Shown in pieces: positions 33,206 to 40,519 of a stretch of DNA of 45,821 nt. Within the stretch, counting starts at the first letter, position 1, and the number at the start of each line of letters is the position of its first letter. The notes beneath the pieces were generated by a model that was not told where the DNA came from, did no database searches, and saw only the letters and a list, made by a program, of their open reading frames with translations. A program made the position numbers and the translations under genes. The DNA lies in NCBI GenBank assembly GCA_964430225.1, contig CAYSFE010000006.1, positions 1-45,821 of the forward strand, in the 5' to 3' direction. Origin of the DNA: CAYSFE01 sp964430225 (lineage in GTDB: Bacteria > Patescibacteriota > Dojkabacteria > GCA-016699595 > JBAXKR01).

Positions 33206-34020
33206 AGAGCTACACCAGGGGAAATATAAAAATTTCTGAATTGGAACCAGGAGATACTTATATGTCATCCATTGCAAACAACCCCAATCTAATAATTTAT
33301 GACAAGTCCCTAGCAGACTTAAAAATTCCCGAGAATCTACATGTATATAATTATCCGGAACATGTTTCTTACAAAATAAAAATACTTGAGAACAGAGAAG
33401 TTTATCTAAATGCTTTTAGTAGTAATTCTCGTAAGCTTTTCAAGAAACGATACGCAAATATTGAGGGAAATTATCATATATTACTTGCTAATGAACTTGG
33501 CCATGATGTGTTACTTCAATGGTATGAAGGATATTTAGAATTTTTAAAGTCCCTTCCATTTGGCATTGATAAAATAAAAAATATTGATGATTGGTACAAA
33601 AAAGATCGGGGAGAAGATAAGTTTTTTGCCATATTTCTTTTTGACAAAGAGTCTGACAAAATTATGAAGGGAGGACAGATAATAAAATACATACCCAAAG
33701 AGAAAAAATACTCACTATCATATTCATGGTTCAAAGAAGAAACCAGAAAAGAAGGCGCGTCAACTTTCATTCTCTTATATCTTTATGAACTAGCTGTAAA
33801 AAATAATATTGAAGTTATTTCATTTGGGAAAGACACAAATTTGTATGGAGGAAATATTCCTATTAGCCTACTTGATTTTAAACTTTCATGGAAATCGGAA
33901 CCTTATATTCCCAGGGAAACAAGGCTTTTAAGCCTATTGGTTAATGACACACTTCCAAATCCAATAAAATTCTATTCACTAGACAATGAAGACAAGATGT
34001 CTCTAGTAACAATTCCATAA
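33202..34020 (+). CDS. GNAT/FemAB-like acyltransferase
   Basis: A 272-residue protein with an acetyltransferase-like pattern. An N-terminal beta region has YKIKILENREVYLNAFSSNSRKLFKKRY. The C-terminal half has FFAIFLFDKESDKIMKGGQIIKY, KYSLSYSWFKEETRKEGASTFILLYLYELAVKNNIEVISFGKDTNLYG, which matches the Acetyltransf_6/FemAB-like fold rather than classic GNAT motif A. It is translationally coupled to the retropepsin gene and convergent with the ATP-grasp gene 7 bp away. In known amidoligase neighbourhoods such acyltransferases modify peptides; the substrate here is unknown. Confidence 0.7.
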   Translation: MKSYTRGNIKISELEPGDTYMSSIANNPNLIIYDKSLADLKIPENLHVYNYPEHVSYKIKILENREVYLNAFSSNSRKLFKKRYANIEGNYHILLANELGHDVLLQWYEGYLEFLKSLPFGIDKIKNIDDWYKKDRGEDKFFAIFLFDKESDKIMKGGQIIKYIPKEKKYSLSYSWFKEETRKEGASTFILLYLYELAVKNNIEVISFGKDTNLYGGNIPISLLDFKLSWKSEPYIPRETRLLSLLVNDTLPNPIKFYSLDNEDKMSLVTIP

Positions 34021-34027
34021 GTAAACA

Positions 34028-34966
34028 TTATGAGAATCTTAGGACTAATTGATTGAACCAATAATCTGTATTTTCATTTTTAGCATCTGCAAAGCTAACA
34101 CCTGAACCAGTTAGTTCGATTAATTTATACCCTTTGGTTGTATTTGCAATGTCAATTGCAAAAAGAGGGTTATTATATTTGGAAGTTAAATCATTAATTA
34201 TTGGCTTTACAAATTCTATAATTTCATTAGGAAGATTATTTGGTAAAACTTGATCAAATGTACCACCCTGTGCCCAATTACTTCTAAAATCACCCTGTTT
34301 AGGAGTTCTTAAAAAGCAATTTATTACTTTCCCATTTAGGCAAACTAATCTAAGATCATGTTTACCTTCTACTATGCCACTTATTCCTACATCTGTTTCC
34401 ATAAACTCTTGCATAATATGAGGGTTTAGATTATCAATTTTAACGTCATCTGGTATAACAGGGTTATCTCTGTTTAATAGTACTACGCCTTTACCACCAA
34501 ATCCATTCATTGGCTTTAACACTATATTCTGAGTTTCAATTTTACCTAGATTACTTAACAAAGTCTCTTTTGAATCAACAGGAATTGTCTTTGTAAAATA
34601 ATCTGGGTAAGCAAGATAACTAAACCATTTGTTAGACTCTAATCCTTTTAGTTCATAACTATTAACAACATTTTCACCCTGTCCAGCAACCGGGAAAAGA
34701 GAACCCATAGACTTATCCCATACATTATCAGGGGTGACTTCTGAATTAAAAGGTGTAAATCCACTTTTTTCATATTTAAACTCACAAAAATACCTATTTT
34801 TGCCAAGAAAACCAAATGGACTCCTGCAAAAATAAGTCTCTATACCAGAGACTGAAAATCTCTCCAGAAGTTCAGTGAATAACTCGGTAGTTGCAGGTGA
34901 TCCTTTAAAAAACAATGGAACTCCTGTTGTGGTTTTTGATCCCCAATATATTACAAGTTTCTTCAT
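34028..34966 (-). CDS. ATP-grasp ligase (RimK/glutathione-synthetase-like)
   Basis: A 312-residue ATP-grasp enzyme forming an amide or peptide bond through an acyl-phosphate. NIVLKPMNGFGGKGVVLL (148-164) has the nucleotide Lys151 and the Gly-rich loop. IMQEFMETDVGISG follows, then DLRLVCLNGKVINCFLR (204-220) with the Arg, and FAIDIANTTKGYKLIELTGSGVSF (269-292) with metal-binding Asp271 and Glu284. The N-terminal domain is unlike glutathione synthetase, so the substrate is open. Downstream of the helical protein 34987-35910 on the same strand. TATAAT at 34975-34980 gives it its own promoter, 8 nt from the ATG. Confidence 0.88.
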   Translation of the reverse strand: MKKLVIYWGSKTTTGVPLFFKGSPATTELFTELLERFSVSGIETYFCRSPFGFLGKNRYFCEFKYEKSGFTPFNSEVTPDNVWDKSMGSLFPVAGQGENVVNSYELKGLESNKWFSYLAYPDYFTKTIPVDSKETLLSNLGKIETQNIVLKPMNGFGGKGVVLLNRDNPVIPDDVKIDNLNPHIMQEFMETDVGISGIVEGKHDLRLVCLNGKVINCFLRTPKQGDFRSNWAQGGTFDQVLPNNLPNEIIEFVKPIINDLTSKYNNPLFAIDIANTTKGYKLIELTGSGVSFADAKNENTDYWFNQLVLRFS

Positions 34967-34986
34967 ATGAAAATATTATAACATCA

Positions 34987-35910
34987 TTAATAAAAGTAGT
35001 TCATAACAAACAAAATATTACGATGTTCTGCCTGACTAATTTTATCTTTTTGATCTGCCACTTTTTTTGCCAAATTATATTTATCAATTATATAAGTTCC
35101 TTTTGTGGAAAGTGATTTAATTGCCTCTAAATAAACCCTCTCCCTTAGTTTTGTATCTAACTTAACAATTTTAAAGCAATACAAAACCTCAAGTTTTACA
35201 TCTAGAGAAAGATTGTCATATTCACTAAGAACTAGACTTTCAATATATTTTAATATATCTACATATTTACCCGTTGAGATATTTTTATTGAAGTAAAACT
35301 CAGTATCGGCAATTATTACATGGGTAATAAAATATAGTTGAATTGTTAAGGGTAAAGTTTTGATTTTTTCTTCAAGCTTTTTGTTTCCAAATTCAATCAA
35401 CTTTTCTTCAAGACCGTCTTCAAAGTTGAAAAGTCGATTACACAAAACTGCAAAATTTACTGCCGTTGTTGAAATGATAAACATATCTTCAAGACTGTTT
35501 AATATTTTCTGATATATAACTTTAAACTCTTGTTCTGAAATTATTGATAAAAGTTCTGATTTAAAATCGACCTTCCAAATATTTTTTGAACTAAAATAAA
35601 CATATAAAATCTGGCACAATAAAAACATTTCCTTGTACCTTTCGTAATATGGACGCCTTATTTCTGCAGCCACTGACATTTGGGCATAATAATCAACGGG
35701 GTTATTATTCATTATCTTTTTGACTGCAATAATAAAAGAATCTTTATCTTTAGGACATTTATAGAGCTCATTGTTTGCGATACAGTCTAAATAATAGCTT
35801 TCACCCGATAAGGCATAGTTTCTTGACAAGTAGTGAAATCTACTATCACCAAGGTTATCAATGTTATTATCAAAATATTCCTTTACCTGTTGTTCTACTG
35901 TTTTTTCCAT
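34987..35910 (-). CDS. Hypothetical all-helical protein beside the ATP-grasp gene
   Basis: A 307-residue protein without recognised domain. It is almost entirely amphipathic helix, rich in Tyr, Phe, Leu and Lys, with no signal peptide and no clear membrane span. A conserved-looking C-terminal segment reads STKGTYIIDKYN and ISQAEHRNILFVMNYF. It has 20 bp to the ATP-grasp gene on the same strand, so it could supply the ligase substrate or be its partner (inference). TATTTT lies 6 nt before the ATG. Upstream is a 327-bp gap full of inverted repeats. Confidence 0.6.
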   Translation of the reverse strand: MEKTVEQQVKEYFDNNIDNLGDSRFHYLSRNYALSGESYYLDCIANNELYKCPKDKDSFIIAVKKIMNNNPVDYYAQMSVAAEIRRPYYERYKEMFLLCQILYVYFSSKNIWKVDFKSELLSIISEQEFKVIYQKILNSLEDMFIISTTAVNFAVLCNRLFNFEDGLEEKLIEFGNKKLEEKIKTLPLTIQLYFITHVIIADTEFYFNKNISTGKYVDILKYIESLVLSEYDNLSLDVKLEVLYCFKIVKLDTKLRERVYLEAIKSLSTKGTYIIDKYNLAKKVADQKDKISQAEHRNILFVMNYFY

Positions 35911-36098
35911 GTTAATAAAATAACGACTTATCTTAATATGATTATACTATTGTTGTCGGTATAATACTGGAAGTATAATCAGTTAACTTCGTTTGTTTTA
36001 ACAGATTTAACTGATACGGCAAGTAATCGACAAAAACTTGTTTAGAAAGCTTAGTATCGAGAGGAGGATTATCGCCTAGAGAAAAAGTAACTGATTCA

Positions 36099-36176
36099 AT
36101 GATTATAAGAATCTTTATTGATTCTGCGTATGAGGTGATGAAGGCTAAACTTGAACAACCAGCAGCTTCTATTTAA
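36099..36176 (+). CDS. Possible 25-residue small ORF
   Basis: Starts ATG ATT ATA and ends in GAACAACCAGCAGCTTCTATT TAA, encoding a short peptide ending KLEQPAASI. It follows the Gly/Ala-rich GAGGAGG segment by about 30 nt, too far for a normal SD. It could be chance in a noncoding RNA. No homologue is recognised. Confidence 0.2.
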   Translation: MIIRIFIDSAYEVMKAKLEQPAASI

Positions 36177-36225
36177 TGTATCCCTCTAAACACTCAAATA
36201 TTTAAGGAATATACATATAATATAG

Positions 36226-36231
36226 TATAAT
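36226..36231 (+). promoter_or_regulatory. def -10 box (TATAAT), leaderless
   Basis: Perfect TATAAT, exactly 6 nt from the def ATG. One of the clearest examples of the leaderless arrangement in this window. Confidence 0.65.
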
Positions 36232-36237
36232 TACTCT

Positions 36238-36984
36238 ATGGTTAGAAAGATAATACAGATAGGAAATGAGCTATTAGTAAAAAAGAGTAAAGAACTCGCT
36301 TTTCCTTTATCTAATGAAGATAAAAACTTAATAACAGACTTACTAGATACGGCAAGAAGTGTAGGGGACAAGGCTGCTGGGTTATCTGCTCCTCAATTAG
36401 GTGTGAATAAAAGAGTAGCTATTTGTAGAAGAATTGACGTAGAAGAACTCGTTACTAAACTTAACGATCAAAAATATATCCCATTAAACTTTGATATTGT
36501 ATCTGCTACTAAGAAACTAATAGCAAATAATGATATTTTAGTTGAAGCTAACATTGAAAAAGCAGTATCTTTGCTTAAGTTAAGTAAAGTAGAAAAGAAA
36601 GTTACTAAGCCTGATCTTGTAACTATGTTTAATAAAGCAGATGACTTACTTTGGCTATGTATCATAAATCCAGTTGTTACATTTGAAAATGACTACGAAA
36701 CAATATATTGGGAAGGATGTCTTTCAGTAGGTATTGGGAAGAATGCTTTGTATGCTCCAATTCCTCGTACCGAGGTAATAGATTTTGAGTACTTTAATAT
36801 GAGGGGGGAGAAGATAAAGATGAGAACATCAAACTACTTCGCACATGCAATACTACATGAGATCGATCATCTTAACGGAGTATTGTTCATTTCTCTAGTA
36901 GATAACATTAAAAATATCTGGAAATCTGGAGAGCTTGATGAATACATTAAGCTAAATAAGAAATATCCAGACATAATAGAATGA
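36238..36984 (+). CDS. def: Peptide deformylase with large insertion
   Basis: A 248-residue metalloenzyme removing the N-formyl group from nascent proteins. The three motifs are present: AAGLSAPQLGV (motif I, about 46-56), WEGCLSV (motif II, Cys161) and HEIDHLNG (motif III, His207 and His211, Glu208). The spacing from motif I to motif II is about 110 residues, compared with about 40 in the E. coli enzyme. This means an insert of some 70 residues (about 66-137), rich in Lys and Leu and probably helical. It overlaps the sortase gene by 4 bp and is transcribed from a leaderless promoter. Confidence 0.93.
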   Translation: MVRKIIQIGNELLVKKSKELAFPLSNEDKNLITDLLDTARSVGDKAAGLSAPQLGVNKRVAICRRIDVEELVTKLNDQKYIPLNFDIVSATKKLIANNDILVEANIEKAVSLLKLSKVEKKVTKPDLVTMFNKADDLLWLCIINPVVTFENDYETIYWEGCLSVGIGKNALYAPIPRTEVIDFEYFNMRGEKIKMRTSNYFAHAILHEIDHLNGVLFISLVDNIKNIWKSGELDEYIKLNKKYPDIIE

Positions 36985-37616
36985 ATAAAAGATTTAACTT
37001 CACAATACTAATATATATAGTACTAGGGGTATCCTTCCTAGCTGGAATATACTTAATTGTATATCCATATGTTCCTGAGATTAAATACCAGCTTGTTGAT
37101 AAAAATAAAACAGTGGTTCCTTATCCATCTGTAGTTGAAAAACAGATCAAAGATGAAGGGAAAAAAGAAAATAAAGATATTGTAGTTGAACAAAAAGAAA
37201 TCCCTAAAGATAATAGATTAGTTATTCCAAGCATTGGAGTAGACATTGCAATTGTAGAAGGTAGTACAGAGAATGCGCTTAATGGCGGAGCCTGGAGAAT
37301 TCCAGGGACTGGTAAACCCGGAGTATCAAATATGGTTTTAGCAGGACATAGAATGAGCTACTCTTTATCTCCAGATGAAATTAGAAGCAAACTATCGTTT
37401 TATCACTTAGATAAACTTCTAGAGGGGGAGTATGTACTTGTATATTGGAAAGGAAAAGAGTACCCATATATTGTTACAGAAACAAAGGTTGTAGAACCAA
37501 CACAACTTGAAATAGAGGATCCAACAAAGGAACACATCCTCACACTATATACATGCACCCCAATGGGTACTAGCAAACAAAGATTAGTAAAAATAGCTAA
37601 ACCAGTTGTGCTTTAA
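36981..37616 (+). CDS. Sortase (class D/E-like transpeptidase)
   Basis: A 211-residue membrane-anchored cysteine transpeptidase that cuts sorting signals and attaches surface proteins to the envelope. The N-terminal span is at residues 8-28, with a Lys/Glu-rich stalk to about 75. The catalytic beta-barrel begins at RLVIPSIGVDIAIVEG. The triad is visible: His123 in VLAGHR, Cys192 in LYTCTP and Arg201 in KQRLV. It overlaps def by 4 bp. VPNTA in the protein at 27035-28261 is the one clear candidate sorting signal in this window. Confidence 0.92.
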   Translation: MNKRFNFTILIYIVLGVSFLAGIYLIVYPYVPEIKYQLVDKNKTVVPYPSVVEKQIKDEGKKENKDIVVEQKEIPKDNRLVIPSIGVDIAIVEGSTENALNGGAWRIPGTGKPGVSNMVLAGHRMSYSLSPDEIRSKLSFYHLDKLLEGEYVLVYWKGKEYPYIVTETKVVEPTQLEIEDPTKEHILTLYTCTPMGTSKQRLVKIAKPVVL

Positions 37617-37916
37617 GGACATTTCCTTTTAAATCTCTTGTAAACAGGCACTCTCACTACATATTTCATTCTATACAAGTCTTCTAACGTAGGTACTTTA
37701 CATAACTAAAGTGACTGCATACATATACTCACAAAGGATATCGATTACTAGAAGATAAATTATTCAAGCCAGATCTGCGGATTATACTCTATACGTAGAA
37801 TTTGTCAAGACAGTTGTGGTTTTCCTTGATTTTCATTCTCAGATATACTAAGCTCAGTGTCAGATTGATAGATTATCTATCAAAGTCATGTATATTCAAA
37901 AAGGAGGTGAACAAAA
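37617..37916 (+). promoter_or_regulatory. 300-bp region upstream of hup
   Basis: No ORF or recognised RNA. TATACT (37844-37849) is a candidate -10 for hup. A palindrome TTGATAGATTATCTATCAA (37865-37883) lies about 15 bp downstream of it, where a repressor would block elongation or initiation. A strong SD AGGAGGTGA (37902-37910) precedes the ATG. A weak AAGGA/TCCTT hairpin just after the sortase stop might terminate that transcript. Confidence 0.5.
37865..37883. promoter_or_regulatory. Palindromic operator-like site in the hup leader
   Basis: TTGATAGAT and ATCTATCAA are perfect 9-bp arms around a single T. Suited to a dimeric regulator; HU itself is a possible autoregulator (inference). Confidence 0.5.
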
Positions 37917-38189
37917 ATGAATAAAGCACAATTAACAGATTACGTAGCATCAAAAACTGGTGCAACTAAGAAAATGGCAGGAGAAGCTGTTGAGGCAGTA
38001 TTAGGTGCAGTTAAATCTTCACTTAAGAAAGGTGATTCAGTAACTCTAACTGGATTTGGTACTTTTAAAGTAGTATCAAGAAAAGCTAGAACTGGAAGAA
38101 ACCCTCAAACAGGAGCTACCATTAAGATCCCTGCAGCGAAAGTCCCACGATTTAGCGCAGGAAAGGCTTTGAAAGAAGCTGTAAGATAA
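37917..38189 (+). CDS. hup: HU-family nucleoid protein
   Basis: A 90-residue dimeric DNA-bending protein. Typical: MNKAQLTDYVASKTGATKKMAGEAVEAVLGAVKSSLKKGDSVTLTGFGTF, then the beta-arm GRNPQTGATIKIPAAKVPRFSAGKALKEAV. The start is fixed by the strongest SD of the window (AAGGAGGTGA, 6 nt upstream), consistent with high expression and in contrast to leaderless neighbours. It has a long leader with a palindrome and is followed by a terminator. Monocistronic. Confidence 0.98.
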   Translation: MNKAQLTDYVASKTGATKKMAGEAVEAVLGAVKSSLKKGDSVTLTGFGTFKVVSRKARTGRNPQTGATIKIPAAKVPRFSAGKALKEAVR

Positions 38190-38212
38190 TACATCTTACG
38201 ATTTATGCTAAT

Positions 38213-38261
38213 AACTTCCTCAGAAGTATTTCTTTAAAATGGAATATGGATAGAGGAAGTT
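38213..38261 (+). terminator. Intrinsic terminator after hup
   Basis: AACTTCCTC (38213-38221) pairs perfectly with GAGGAAGTT (38253-38261), followed by TTTATTT. The loop is 31 nt. A shorter stem GTAAGAT/ATCTTAC overlaps the hup stop codon. Confidence 0.65.
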
Positions 38262-38332
38262 TTTATTTCCCTCTCATATTGGTCTAATGTACCTTTTGCT
38301 ACTCTCCATTAGTTATTTATTATTTCTAACTA

Positions 38333-38728
38333 ATGAGAAACAAAGAATTATTAGATTATTACCTACACACTTCTAAGGATGATAGAAGGGTCTGTTTAAA
38401 GCTTCTTGATGACAAAGAATATTTACCATCATTATTCTATGCACACTTATCAATAGAAAAACTATTAAAAAGACTTATTCTAAAAAATACACGACAATTA
38501 CCACCATTTATTCACCAGCTGGATATCTTATTGAAAAGATCGGGTCAAAAAGGAATTGTAATTCAGTATTTACCCTTTTTAAAAGAACTTAATGATTACC
38601 ATGTACTTGGAAGATATCCTGACTTAAAAAATAATGTTAAGAGGAGTTTAAGGGGAAAGATTATCTATGATAAAATAAATACATATTTAGATTTATACAA
38701 AATCTTATGGAGAGAGTTAAAGCCCTAA
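38333..38728 (+). CDS. HEPN-domain protein (HEPN-MNT pair 1)
   Basis: A 131-residue HEPN protein (PF05168-like pattern): YLHTSKDDRRVCLKLLDDKEYLPSLFYAHLSIEKLLKRLIL, then LPPFIHQLDILL and the family-typical LGRYPD near residue 95. These small helical proteins act as RNase toxins or are AMPylated by their MNT partner. It overlaps the MNT gene by 22 nt, so translation is coupled. The second pair at 39821 has exactly the same 22-nt overlap, pointing to a duplicated cassette. Confidence 0.88.
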   Translation: MRNKELLDYYLHTSKDDRRVCLKLLDDKEYLPSLFYAHLSIEKLLKRLILKNTRQLPPFIHQLDILLKRSGQKGIVIQYLPFLKELNDYHVLGRYPDLKNNVKRSLRGKIIYDKINTYLDLYKILWRELKP

Positions 38729-39027
38729 AAATTGCAAGAGGGTATATTAAAAAACTAAAAGAAAACAGATTACCAATAAAGAAGGCTTATCTATTTGGTT
38801 CATACGCCAGAAATGAGCAACACAAACATAGCGACATTGATATTTGTTTAGTTGTAGATAATTTTCGATCTGACAAACTTCTGAGAATCTGGAATAAGGC
38901 AGGGGAATTAAAAGATTTCGAAAATGAATTACCAATTGAAACTGTACTTGTTACCCAAAATGAGTTTAGTAAATGGAATCCATTACCAGCAATAGTTATG
39001 AAGGAGGGGATTAAGATTAGTACTTAG
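38707..39027 (+). CDS. MNT-type nucleotidyltransferase (HEPN-MNT pair 1)
   Basis: A 106-residue minimal nucleotidyltransferase. LFGSYARNEQHKHSDIDICLVV carries Gly31-Ser32 and Asp43-x-Asp45, the complete catalytic set. The C-terminal ENELPIETVLVTQNEFSKWNPLPAIVMKEGI shows the third conserved acidic region. It is the expected antitoxin of the upstream HEPN protein and overlaps it by 22 nt. Its 3' end overlaps the convergent SGNH gene by 11 bp. Confidence 0.9.
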   Translation: MERVKALKIARGYIKKLKENRLPIKKAYLFGSYARNEQHKHSDIDICLVVDNFRSDKLLRIWNKAGELKDFENELPIETVLVTQNEFSKWNPLPAIVMKEGIKIST

Positions 39028-39751
39028 GAAACTTATCTCCTCTTAGAAGTGTTTTAATATAGGATTCAGGGTCAAAAGAAATTCCAAAGAGTTTATCGAG
39101 AAATACTTTTGCTATATATGCATTTCCTAACATATTTGGATGACTAGGATCTATTTCTCCTTCTTTTACACCTGCAACCTTATTTTCTTCTGAGATAAAA
39201 GTATAGAAAGATTTAAAATCAAATTTCGAATATTCAGATTCTAAATCTAGTGTGTCACACTTTCCTTCGAGTTCTTTTAAAGCTGCAAGTCTATATGGTT
39301 CATATTTTTTATTGAGTTCGTCATATAACTCATGTTGAGGAGTAGAGTAGACCACTTCTGAACCAGCCTTCTTTAATAGAAGCGTTAAAGTACCCAGATT
39401 ACTTGCATGAACATCAACAGGAAAATTCATGTCCATATCATTTCTACTCATCATTATTAGGCTTAGATCTGGATTTACTCTCGTAAAGTTATGTATTTTA
39501 CTTAAAATATTGAAGGATTGTGCTCCATCATATCCAAAGTTGTAACATCTTATTCCCCAATATGGGACGGTCCAGTCAAACCCTTCTTTCTTTAAGGTAC
39601 TACACATTTCTTCTTTGAGAACATATTCAACTATATCCCTGAAGTTAGGATGTACCCATTCTGCAGAAGTAATAGAATCACCAATAAAGAGAATATTACA
39701 TTCTTGTTTGGCTACTAGGTTTTGCTTAACTATTTCAAAATAGTTTTTCAT
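39017..39751 (-). CDS. SGNH/GDSL-family hydrolase
   Basis: A 244-residue hydrolase. Block I is ILFIGDSITSAEW with Ser26. The block with Asn is MMSRNDMDMN (Asn104). The block V residues are in DPSHPNMLGNAYIAKVF (Asp201, His204), giving a full catalytic set. It has no signal peptide, so it is probably cytoplasmic. The substrate is unknown; relatives are esterases, thioesterases or carbohydrate deacylases. A perfect TATAAT lies 6 nt before the ATG. It sits between two duplicated HEPN-MNT pairs, which may have flanked it during duplication. Confidence 0.85.
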   Translation of the reverse strand: MKNYFEIVKQNLVAKQECNILFIGDSITSAEWVHPNFRDIVEYVLKEEMCSTLKKEGFDWTVPYWGIRCYNFGYDGAQSFNILSKIHNFTRVNPDLSLIMMSRNDMDMNFPVDVHASNLGTLTLLLKKAGSEVVYSTPQHELYDELNKKYEPYRLAALKELEGKCDTLDLESEYSKFDFKSFYTFISEENKVAGVKEGEIDPSHPNMLGNAYIAKVFLDKLFGISFDPESYIKTLLRGDKFPKY

Positions 39752-39757
39752 GACTTG

Positions 39758-39763
39758 ATTATA
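39758..39763 (-). promoter_or_regulatory. -10 box (TATAAT) of SGNH hydrolase gene, leaderless
   Basis: TATAAT on the minus strand, exactly 6 nt before the ATG at 39751. Confidence 0.6.
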
Positions 39764-39820
39764 TCTTTTCTAATCTAGTTCTCACAATGGTTTAATATAC
39801 TTTTTAGTACATTCCTTTTC

Positions 39821-40214
39821 ATGAACTATTTAAATGCACAAAAAAGATATTGGAGAAAAGGTGCATTAGAAGACATTGAGGTAAGTAAAGAGTTACTCGC
39901 CCTTAAAAGATACTTACACTGTATATTTTATGCAACATTAGCATTAGAAAAAAGCATTAAAATATCAGGCAATAGTTGAAACGAGAAGGCTACCTCCTTT
40001 CTCACATGACTTAGTGAAGTTATATTACCTTTCACGAACAAAAGTTCAAATTCCCACGGACTTTTTAGAACAAACAAATAAATTTAATATAGAAGCTAGA
40101 TACCCTGAAGAGAAATATAAAATTTCAAGAAGTATCGACAAAAAGACAATAGGTGATAAAATATTTGAAATAGAAAAGTTTGTTTTTTTACTATGCAACA
40201 AAAGACCGCAATAA
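39821..40214 (+). pseudogene. HEPN-domain gene with a frameshift (HEPN-MNT pair 2)
   Basis: ATG at 39821 reads YLNAQKRYWRKGALEDIEVSKELLALKRYLHCIFYATLALEK, then meets TGA at 39977 in frame. Removing one base from the A6 run (39948-39953) restores a complete HEPN protein: ALKYQAIVETRRLPPFSHDLVKLYYL... through NIEARYPEEKYK to the stop at 40214. That protein would be about 130 residues and overlap the MNT gene by 22 nt, exactly as in pair 1. The break is either a real inactivation, a polymerase-slippage site, or an assembly error in a homopolymer. The MNT partner is intact. Confidence 0.85.
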
Positions 40215-40519
40215 AAACAGCAACAAAATTTGTACAAAAGGTATACAAAAAAGATAAGAATGTCTTAAAGGCGTATCTTTTTGGATCTTATTCGAGGAAT
40301 GAACAGAAAAGGTGGAGTGATATAGATGTGTGTATTGTATATAAAGATCTATTTAGATCACGTGACAAAATAGTACATGATATTTGGATGGACATCGATG
40401 ATAATGACTCAAAAGAGTCTTTCATAGAGCCAATAGTTATAGACAAGACTGACTTTAGAAAAGGTGTTCCATTACCATATATTATTAAAGCAGAGGGGAT
40501 TCCTTTACCTCTTACTTAA
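40193..40519 (+). CDS. MNT-type nucleotidyltransferase (HEPN-MNT pair 2)
   Basis: A 108-residue minimal nucleotidyltransferase. LFGSYSRNEQKRWSDIDVCIVY gives Gly31-Ser32 and Asp43-x-Asp45 in the same register as pair 1, with ESFIEPIVIDKTDFRKGVPLPYIIKAEGI as the C-terminal acidic/His region. It is paralogous to 38707-39027. It is intact while its HEPN partner is frameshifted, which fits an antitoxin kept after the toxin decayed, or a reversible toxin. Overlaps serS by 8 bp at the 3' end. Confidence 0.9.
   Translation: MQQKTAIKTATKFVQKVYKKDKNVLKAYLFGSYSRNEQKRWSDIDVCIVYKDLFRSRDKIVHDIWMDIDDNDSKESFIEPIVIDKTDFRKGVPLPYIIKAEGIPLPLT

Larger units (their letters stand above)
35911..36237. other. 327-bp intergenic region with nested inverted repeats and candidate small transcript
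   Basis: Between divergent genes 34987-35910 and def. TGATTATACT (35939-35948) and AGTATAATCA (35972-35981) form a perfect 10-bp inverted repeat holding two plus-strand TATAAT boxes. The second (35974-35979) has TTGTTG 18 bp upstream. ATCAGTTAA (35978-35986) and TTAACTGAT (36007-36015) form a second stem. GAGGAGGATTATC (36061-36073) resembles the centre of the 46-bp elements at 17228 and 19225. A 25-codon ORF (36099-36176) follows. I do not recognise tmRNA, SRP RNA, RNase P or 6S features. Confidence 0.5.

Noticed and set aside
35943..36175. Minus-strand open frame of about 75 codons in the 35911-36237 gap
   Set aside because: It has no ATG or GTG start in frame and no recognisable family; it is probably chance or an old remnant.
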